Shown here one piece after another: positions 14,033 to 18,892 of a stretch of 18,892 nt of DNA. How positions within the stretch are numbered: the first letter of the stretch is position 1; every line of letters starts with the position of its first letter. Source of the DNA: DAISLF01 sp964517345 (lineage in GTDB: Bacteria > Patescibacteriota > Gracilibacteria > Peribacterales > Peribacteraceae); NCBI GenBank assembly GCA_964517345.1, contig CAZFBZ010000027.1:1-18892 (forward strand), given 5' to 3'. The notes under the pieces were generated by a model. That model made no database searches, was not told the origin of the DNA, and saw only the letters and a program-made list of their open reading frames with translations. The position numbers were made by a program, and so were the translations under genes.

Positions 14033-15430
14033 ATGCAGCTCGGAGTCGTCGGACTCGGCACCATGGGCGCCAACCTCGCCAGAAACGCGGCGAGCCGGGG
14101 TGCGCGCGTGGCGGTGTACAACCGCACGGCCGAACGCACGGACGAATTCATGGCGGCACACGCCCGCGAGGGCGATTTTGTCGCCTGCCGCAGCTACAAG
14201 CATCTGCGCGATGCCCTCCAGATGCCGCGCGCGATTCTTATCATGGTCAAAGCCGGCGCTGCCGTGGACGGCGTCATCAACGAGCTTCTGCCGCTGCTGT
14301 CACCGGGCGACATTCTGATCGACGGGGGCAACAGTCGCTTCCAGGACACCGAGCGCCGCGAGAAGGAGCTGAAATCCCGCGGCATCAACTTCTTCGGTAT
14401 GGGCGTGAGCGGCGGAGAGGAAGGAGCGCTGAAGGGCCCGAGTATGATGCCGGGTGGCGACGAGCGTGCGTACCGCACCATGGAGCCGCTTCTGCGCTCG
14501 ATGAGTGCAGATGACGGTGCGGGCGGCAAATGTGTAACGCACGTCGGACCGGGAGGTGCGGGGCATTTCGTGAAGATGGTGCATAACGGCATCGAGTACG
14601 GTGCCATGCAGCTCATCGCCGAGACGTATGCCGTGATGCAGCATGCGGGAAAGATGTCCAACGAGGATCTCGGGCGGGTGTATGCGGACTGGAGCGTGGA
14701 TTCCGCGATCGGCGGCTTCCTGCTGGAAATCACCGCCAAGATCTTCCACACCAAAGACGGCGATACGGGCAACGACGTGCTCGATCTCATTGTTGACCGC
14801 GCAGGCCAGAAGGGCACGGGCAAGTGGACGACCGAGGCAGCCATGGATCTCGGCGTGCCGATTCCCACGATCAATGCCTCCGTCGACGCCCGGATTCTCT
14901 CCGGCGCGACCGGCCTGCGTGCCAGCGTCGCCGCCGAAGGGGCGGCCGCTCCGCTCTCCGCCGACATGGACCCGGCTGACCTCGCGACAGCCTGCAGGGG
15001 CGCCCTGGAATTATCTCTCATCTGTTCATACGTGCAGGGCTTCGATCTCATCGCCACAGCCTCACGCGAATACAACTGGAACGTGAATGTCTCCGAGGTC
15101 GCTCGTATCTGGCGTGGCGGCTGCATCATCCGCTCGGCGCTGTTGCCGGCCTTCCAGCAGGCATTCGATCCGGCAACCGAATTCGCGGCCAAGCACGGCA
15201 TCTTTGGACGCTTCGCCGGCGAGGCGCAGGAACAGTGGCGCAGCGTTGTTGCCGTCGCGGTGAGCGCGGGTATCGCCGTTCCTGCCATGGCATCAGCGCT
15301 CGCGTATTACGACGCGCTGCGCACGCCGCGTCTTCCCCAGAGTCTGATCCAGGCGCAGCGCGATTTCTTCGGCGCACATACCTACGAGCGTACCGACAAG
15401 CCGGGAACCTTCCATACCCACTGGCAATGA
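14033..15430 (+). CDS. gnd: 6-Phosphogluconate dehydrogenase, decarboxylating
   Basis: A 465-aa protein, full length for the family (about 468). It oxidises and decarboxylates 6-phosphogluconate to ribulose-5-phosphate with NAD(P)+. Visible features: Rossmann GVVGLGTMG at 4-12; LIDGGNS at 95-101; the substrate loop GVSGGEEGALKGPSMMPGG at about 124-142; catalytic Lys181, Asn185 and Glu188 in KMVHNGIEY; and the C-terminal tail TYERTDKPGTFHTHW, which completes the neighbour's active site in the dimer. After the Rossmann strand the NR-T-x-E-R motif (Asn30-Arg31-Thr32) suggests NADP+ preference. No glucose-6-phosphate dehydrogenase is in this window. Its stop overlaps the next start (ATGA). Confidence 0.96.
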   Translation: MQLGVVGLGTMGANLARNAASRGARVAVYNRTAERTDEFMAAHAREGDFVACRSYKHLRDALQMPRAILIMVKAGAAVDGVINELLPLLSPGDILIDGGNSRFQDTERREKELKSRGINFFGMGVSGGEEGALKGPSMMPGGDERAYRTMEPLLRSMSADDGAGGKCVTHVGPGGAGHFVKMVHNGIEYGAMQLIAETYAVMQHAGKMSNEDLGRVYADWSVDSAIGGFLLEITAKIFHTKDGDTGNDVLDLIVDRAGQKGTGKWTTEAAMDLGVPIPTINASVDARILSGATGLRASVAAEGAAAPLSADMDPADLATACRGALELSLICSYVQGFDLIATASREYNWNVNVSEVARIWRGGCIIRSALLPAFQQAFDPATEFAAKHGIFGRFAGEAQEQWRSVVAVAVSAGIAVPAMASALAYYDALRTPRLPQSLIQAQRDFFGAHTYERTDKPGTFHTHWQ

Positions 15431-15966
15431 TCTTCTCGCCGCTTCCCGGAACGCCGCTCATCACTCAGGGCTTCGGACAGAATCCCGCCGATTACGCCGC
15501 GTACAACATGCAGGGGCACAACGGCATCGACTTCGGCATTCCCGTCGGCACGGTTGTCTATGCCCCGCATGACGGCGTTGCCACCGTCAAAGACGACGGC
15601 ACGAACGGGTACGGTCTCTATGTGGTGATTGAGGATGCCAAGCGACGCAGCCTGCTGGCGCATCTGTCCGAAACGTCCGTCACCACCGGCCAGACGATCT
15701 ACCAGGGCGACCCGATCGGCAAATCCGGCATGACGGGGTCGGCGACGGGGCCGCATCTGCACTGGACGTACAAGATCATGAAGAACGGCCAGGTGCAGAA
15801 TAAGACCAACGGTTTCGACGGGGCAGTCGACGTCACGGAATTCACGCGCCTCTGGCAGGATCAGGACCTGCATCACGACGCGCAGTACGCGGACAGCGCG
15901 CAGGACTATCTCACACTCGCTCTGGGTCCGGACCAGTATCTCAAAAACCCGTCCCGTCACGCGTGA
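15427..15966 (+). CDS. M23-family (LytM-type) metallopeptidase without signal peptide
   Basis: A 179-aa protein. The frame is open upstream to 15235, but that part lies inside gnd and has gnd's shadow composition. The ATG at 15427 overlaps the gnd stop by 4 nt (ATGA), which fits translational coupling. The peptidase core is complete: zinc ligands His31 and Asp35 in GHNGIDFG, and His112 in the HLH motif; catalytic His79 (LLAHLS) and His110. M23 enzymes cleave Gly-Gly or other peptide cross-bridges in peptidoglycan. There is no N-terminal signal or transmembrane segment: the protein starts directly with the domain (MIFSPLPGTPLITQGFG). It therefore needs another export route or acts inside. The C-terminal 45 residues are outside the core. 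It converges with the ROK gene, overlapping by 26 bp. Confidence 0.9.
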   Translation: MIFSPLPGTPLITQGFGQNPADYAAYNMQGHNGIDFGIPVGTVVYAPHDGVATVKDDGTNGYGLYVVIEDAKRRSLLAHLSETSVTTGQTIYQGDPIGKSGMTGSATGPHLHWTYKIMKNGQVQNKTNGFDGAVDVTEFTRLWQDQDLHHDAQYADSAQDYLTLALGPDQYLKNPSRHA

Positions 15967-16831
15967 CGGTGAGCAGGGCCGCTCCAAGCGTGCCGGGATG
16001 CGGCAGCATCGCGCAGGCCAGTTTCGGCAGAGGGGCGCCCGGGAGCATCCAGTGCTTCAATTCCTTTTCAATGCCGTCGAGGTGATGCGCGAGCGCTCGT
16101 CCGGCGCTTCCGCCGAACACGACGATCTCCGGATCAATCAGATGCACAATCGTCGTCACCAGCCAGGCGCACTCTTTGAAGAGCGATGGTTGCAGATAGG
16201 AGCAGGCCTGACCCTCCAGGTAATCCTCGGGACGTTTGGCTGCCTCGCAACGCCTGCCCATTGCTGTTCCCGAAAGGTACTGCTCGGCATCGCCGCGCGG
16301 ATTGTTCGTGGGGTAGGGGACTTCGCCGGGGCGCAGCAGGACGTGGCCGATTTCCCCGGCAAAACCGTGCGCTCCATGGAAGATCCTGCCGTCGATGATG
16401 ATACCGCCTCCCACGCCCGTCCCCATGGTGATGCCGACGACGACGCGATGGCCCTTGCCGGCGCCCTGACGCGCCTCGGAGAGTGCGAAGCAACGGGCAT
16501 CGTTATCGACCTCCACGGGCAGGCCGGTCCTTTTTGCCAAGAGGTCACGCACTGCAATTTTCTCGCCGCCCGGAATATTCGGCAGGGTTTCGATGACTCC
16601 TTCCGGTTGGCGGACGAGTCCGGGCACACCGAGGCCGATGGCGCGCGTCCGGGGAGTCCGCATCTTCTCCACCTGCGCAAGCATGCGTTCCAGTACCACC
16701 GGGAAGCCCTTCTGTGCCTCGGTAGGCATTTTCTCATGCTGCTGCAGTTCCCACGTGGTCGCGTCGTAGCGGGCGATTGCGCTCTTGGTGCCGCCGAGGT
16801 CGATCCCGATGATGTCGTCTCCTGGGGTCAT
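15941..16831 (-). CDS. ROK-family sugar kinase (glucokinase-like) lacking the zinc-site cysteines
   Basis: A 296-aa protein of the usual ROK length. ATP-binding GIDLGGTKSAIA is at 9-20, the catalytic base Asp111 is in VDNDARC, phosphate motif GITMGTGVGGG is at 133-143, and GFAGEIGH with Glu160 and His163 contacts the sugar. These support phosphorylation of glucose or a related hexose. In most ROK proteins the GH is followed by a CxCGxxGCxE zinc motif. Here that region reads RPGEVPYPTNNPRGDAEQYL (168-186) and has no cysteine, although the trailing Glu appears retained (AEQYLSG). No helix-turn-helix N-terminus is present, so it is a kinase and not a repressor. Substrate is uncertain (glucose, N-acetylated sugars or allose are possible). 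It is transcribed alone, divergent from the sigma factor gene, and overlaps the M23 gene tail to tail. Confidence 0.85.
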   Translation of the reverse strand: MTPGDDIIGIDLGGTKSAIARYDATTWELQQHEKMPTEAQKGFPVVLERMLAQVEKMRTPRTRAIGLGVPGLVRQPEGVIETLPNIPGGEKIAVRDLLAKRTGLPVEVDNDARCFALSEARQGAGKGHRVVVGITMGTGVGGGIIIDGRIFHGAHGFAGEIGHVLLRPGEVPYPTNNPRGDAEQYLSGTAMGRRCEAAKRPEDYLEGQACSYLQPSLFKECAWLVTTIVHLIDPEIVVFGGSAGRALAHHLDGIEKELKHWMLPGAPLPKLACAMLPHPGTLGAALLTVTRDGTGF

Positions 16832-17009
16832 GAATTATTCCGAACTCTAGCAGAGCGGAACCGCCGATGCATGAGGCTATAGCCCGGCATTCAGCGTCTT
16901 TGTCCACTATCTTTTTGTAACACCCCTGTGTTGTGCTATCTGCCCATGAGTTTGCTATGATGCCGGCAAGTGGACATGACGCTTTCATCACTCCTCCTCC
17001 TGAGTCGCT
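16832..17009. promoter_or_regulatory. Divergent control region between ROK kinase and sigma factor
   Basis: A 178-bp region serving both genes. Towards the sigma gene there is an extended -10, TGC-TATGAT (hexamer 16956-16961), with TTGTGC (16931-16936) 19 bp upstream. An inverted repeat AACAC-CCCT-GTGTT (16919-16932) touches that -35. TGTAAC at 16916-16921 resembles an ECF-type -35, but I see no matching CGTC-like -10 at 16-17 bp, so autoregulation is not established. Towards the ROK gene TAGAGT (16849-16844 on the minus strand) lies 12 nt before the ATG and could be its -10. Confidence 0.45.
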
Positions 17010-17549
17010 ATGTCGCACCCGTCGCCCGAAATCGAAGCGGAGTTTGAAAAAGCTTACAACGACTATGCAGATGCCATATTCCGGCACTGTTACTTCCGCA
17101 TTTTCGACCGCGAGCGCGGCAAGGAGCTGATGCAGGAGACGTTCATCCGCGCCTGGACCTTCATCACCGATGGCAAAACGATCGATAACATGCGCGCGTT
17201 CCTCTATCGCGTCGCCAACAACCTCATTGTCGACGAGGTGCGCAAGAAGAAGGAGATCTCGCTGGACATGCTGCAGAGCGGTGGCTGGGATCCGGGCTAC
17301 GACCAGATGCCGGACATGCACAAGCGCATCGAGCAGGGGAAGATCCTTGCGATGCTCACGAAGATGGACAAGGGGTATCGCGATGTCATCGTCATGCGGT
17401 ATATCGACGGACTTCCGCCAGCCGACATCGCCGAGGTCCTGGGCGAATCCGCCAATACAGTTTCGGTCCGTCTGCACCGGGGCATGAAGCAACTGCGCGC
17501 GTTTTTGAGCGAAGCTGACGCCGGGGGTTCCTCAGGCAAAAAAAACTGA
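17010..17549 (+). CDS. ECF-type RNA polymerase sigma factor
   Basis: A 179-aa protein with the two-domain ECF layout. Sigma region 2 is at about 12-80 (ELMQETFIRAWTF... MRAFLYRVANNLIVDEVRKKK, which includes the -10-recognition helix). Region 4 is at about 108-168 (MDKGYRDVIVMRYIDGLPPADIAEVLGESANTVSVRLHRGMKQL, a helix-turn-helix for the -35). There is no region 1 or 3. It would direct polymerase to a dedicated gene set, normally kept off by a membrane anti-sigma protein. The gene 214 nt downstream, a DUF5667-type membrane protein, is the probable partner. The start at 17010 is preceded by CTCCTCCTCC instead of a Shine-Dalgarno sequence. Confidence 0.92.
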   Translation: MSHPSPEIEAEFEKAYNDYADAIFRHCYFRIFDRERGKELMQETFIRAWTFITDGKTIDNMRAFLYRVANNLIVDEVRKKKEISLDMLQSGGWDPGYDQMPDMHKRIEQGKILAMLTKMDKGYRDVIVMRYIDGLPPADIAEVLGESANTVSVRLHRGMKQLRAFLSEADAGGSSGKKN

Positions 17550-17592
17550 ATTCGGGGTAAGTTCCAGAGGAGAGCCGCGTCACCATCGGCGC

Positions 17593-17766
17593 ATGCGCGA
17601 GAGACTCCCGCACAGGCTTGGAATCAAGAAGAGCAGTCGACTGCCCTCCGCAGTCTTCATTCTGATGTACGTCATCACGGTCTTGCCGCAGGAACGCGAG
17701 CCGGAATCTAAGGATATGCTTGAACAGAAGCCAAAAAACGATATCTTTTGTCCTGACTCTCTATGA
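17593..17766 (+). CDS. Candidate 57-aa membrane micro-protein between sigma and anti-sigma
   Basis: ATG at 17593 opens a 57-codon frame: a basic N-terminus (MRERLPHRLGIKKSSR), one hydrophobic segment at about 17-32 (LPSAVFILMYVITVLP), then a charged hydrophilic tail ending CPDSL. Its TGA (17764-17766) overlaps the ATG of the DUF5667 gene (17763-17765) as ATGA, the same coupling seen between gnd and the M23 gene. It starts 43 nt after the sigma factor stop. I recognise no family. Position and topology (positive-inside, so N-terminus cytoplasmic) would suit a small membrane component of the sigma control module, but this is inference. No Shine-Dalgarno sequence is seen. A chance ORF is possible. 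Confidence 0.4.
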   Translation: MRERLPHRLGIKKSSRLPSAVFILMYVITVLPQEREPESKDMLEQKPKNDIFCPDSL

Positions 17767-18892
17767 TTTTCTCAAAATATTTTTGTTTCTTGGCAAGTTC
17801 AATCCGGTCCTTTCGACGAAATGCAGGTAAGAAAAAGGGGTTGCTGCCGTCTTCTGTGTTTATGAACAACACTCCAGAGCAGTTTTTCAGCTCGGCGCAA
17901 GAGGTCTCCCTGACGCCTGCTGAGAAAACCGATATGTACAGGGAAATCCTGTCCTGCTCGGATATGCCGGTGGATGATCCGTTGCTCGAGCGTTTTTTTG
18001 TCCCGGCACGCGGCATGTGTCTGACGCCTGCCGAAAAATCTGAAGTATGGCACGCGCTCGCGGAGGCGCCGATGGACGAAGCGACGGCTTCGGACATCTC
18101 CAGCGTCATCAGTCCGTTGCAGAGTGTGTCACTTGGTTCACAGGAGATGCGCGAAGTGTGGCAGACGATCCGCGCCCGCGCCGCGCTTGGCACGACCGGA
18201 ACTCGCCGGGGAGGCTTCTTCCATTTGCTCATGGGACTCCGCATGGTTCCAGCTCTTGCGGCCGTGCTTGTATTGCTCACTGGCGCCGGTGTTTCCTATG
18301 CAGCAGGCAGCGCTCTTCCGGGCGATCCCTTGTACTTCGTAAAAAAAATGAATGAGGAGATCCGCCGCGGATTGCATCTATCGACCGAATCGCGGGCGGA
18401 GGCCGAAGCCGAACTGCTTGGCACGCGTCTCAGGGAAGCTGAGGCGCTGGAGGCCAGAAGGGGCCTCACACAGGATGTCTCAATCACCATCGACCAGGAG
18501 TTTCGCCGCGAGCGCAGAAGCGCGCTCAATAACATCGAAAGCCTTGAGACCGCAGGGAATGTCGAGGCTGCCGCACGCATCCGCGCAAAACTCAACGCCT
18601 ATCAGGACGGATACGATCGTCTGTTCCGCGGCCGTCGCCAGGAGGAATCCTCGTCATCCGTTCGCAGCTACCCGACTATCAAGGATCCTGCCGCCGCCTC
18701 TGCCCAGGGCTCCGTCGATGCCGGTGTCTTTCAGCATTCTTCGTCCGTCTCTTCCGAGACGCGCGGTGCGCTGGCGGCACCCCTGACAACCGTGAGCGCA
18801 TCCAGCGCGTCTGCGATGTCCTCCGAGGCAGCCACTCAGCCTCGCGCAGTCGAGGCGCCGGAAGTACGGGGCAGGGTCAAAGGCGTGATTGA
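17763..18892 (+). CDS. DUF5667-type membrane anti-sigma-like protein (partial, C-terminus outside window)
   Basis: From ATG 17763, 376 codons run open to the window edge; an in-frame TGA at 17754-17756 blocks any earlier start, and ATG 17862 (M34) is an alternative. The cytoplasmic part holds three copies of a helix motif, (S/C)L(T/G)xxExxE/DxWxxI, beginning at residues 49, 86 and 123, exactly 37 apart. A single transmembrane segment is at about 161-181. Directly after it comes the DUF5667 signature AAGSALPGDPLYFVKK, followed by a long charged helical region (about 195-290). A Ser/Ala-rich stretch then leads to EVRGRVKGVI, perhaps the start of a beta domain. Position behind an ECF sigma gene suggests that the N-terminal domain binds the sigma factor and the outer part senses the envelope. 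This is inferred, not shown. No zinc anti-sigma HxxxCxxC motif is present. Confidence 0.8.
   Translation, partial: MIFSKYFCFLASSIRSFRRNAGKKKGLLPSSVFMNNTPEQFFSSAQEVSLTPAEKTDMYREILSCSDMPVDDPLLERFFVPARGMCLTPAEKSEVWHALAEAPMDEATASDISSVISPLQSVSLGSQEMREVWQTIRARAALGTTGTRRGGFFHLLMGLRMVPALAAVLVLLTGAGVSYAAGSALPGDPLYFVKKMNEEIRRGLHLSTESRAEAEAELLGTRLREAEALEARRGLTQDVSITIDQEFRRERRSALNNIESLETAGNVEAAARIRAKLNAYQDGYDRLFRGRRQEESSSSVRSYPTIKDPAAASAQGSVDAGVFQHSSSVSSETRGALAAPLTTVSASSASAMSSEAATQPRAVEAPEVRGRVKGVI

Noticed and set aside
14194..15288. 364-aa minus-strand ORF opposite gnd
   Set aside because: Antisense shadow of a complete 6-phosphogluconate dehydrogenase.
1..18892. CRISPR array, tRNA or rRNA genes
   Set aside because: No regularly spaced repeats of CRISPR size and no cloverleaf or rRNA-like stretch were seen by eye on either strand.
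1..18892. UGA recoding (Gracilibacteria-type code)
   Set aside because: TGA ends several genes at the expected family length (gnd, transaldolase) and no gene needs an internal TGA to be full length.

Overview
The window looks like a chromosomal piece of a Candidate Phyla Radiation bacterium, most likely a Peregrinibacteria/Peribacteria-type lineage. The basis is inference: secreted proteins with SLH repeats, fibre-like beta-repeat surface proteins of a kind I associate with that group, a DUF5667-type membrane anti-sigma protein next to an ECF sigma factor, and start codons without Shine-Dalgarno sequences. TGA serves as a stop (for example at the ends of the HTH, tal and gnd genes), so the code is standard table 11 and not the Gracilibacteria UGA-Gly code. 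A run of 100 N (7213-7312) is a scaffold gap inside one gene.

Layout. (1) 1-755, minus: N-terminal part of a secreted protein with three SLH repeats, cut by the window edge. (2) 756-1535: AT-rich 780-bp non-coding stretch with a consensus promoter, a 12-bp inverted repeat, a hairpin and a 20-bp imperfect direct repeat. (3) 1536-8838: surface-fibre region. An orphan transposase-derived HTH protein overlaps a 781-aa membrane-anchored fibre-like protein. Next come a 454-aa secreted repeat protein ending at a clear terminator, a membrane-anchored serine hydrolase of the beta-lactamase/PBP fold, and on the opposite strand a secreted phage-tail-fibre-like protein (interrupted by the gap). The three large proteins exchange N-terminal, repeat and C-terminal modules. 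(4) 8929-15966: two divergent units of pentose-phosphate genes. Minus: C39-like peptidase then transketolase. Plus: SLH-CuA cupredoxin, transaldolase, 6-phosphogluconate dehydrogenase, and an M23 peptidase without signal peptide. (5) 15941-16831, minus: ROK-family sugar kinase lacking the usual zinc-site cysteines. (6) 17010-18892, plus: ECF sigma factor, a 57-codon membrane micro-ORF, and the N-terminal part of a DUF5667-type anti-sigma-like protein running off the end.

How it fits together. The metabolic genes supply sugar phosphorylation (ROK), the decarboxylating step of the oxidative pentose phosphate pathway (gnd) and both enzymes of the non-oxidative branch (tkt, tal). The rest is cell-surface biology: SLH proteins, fibre/adhesin-like proteins, wall-type peptidases and an envelope-type sigma/anti-sigma switch. 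The most unusual items are the modular fibre trio, a complete CuA copper site on an SLH protein, and the micro-ORF coupled by ATGA overlap to the anti-sigma gene.
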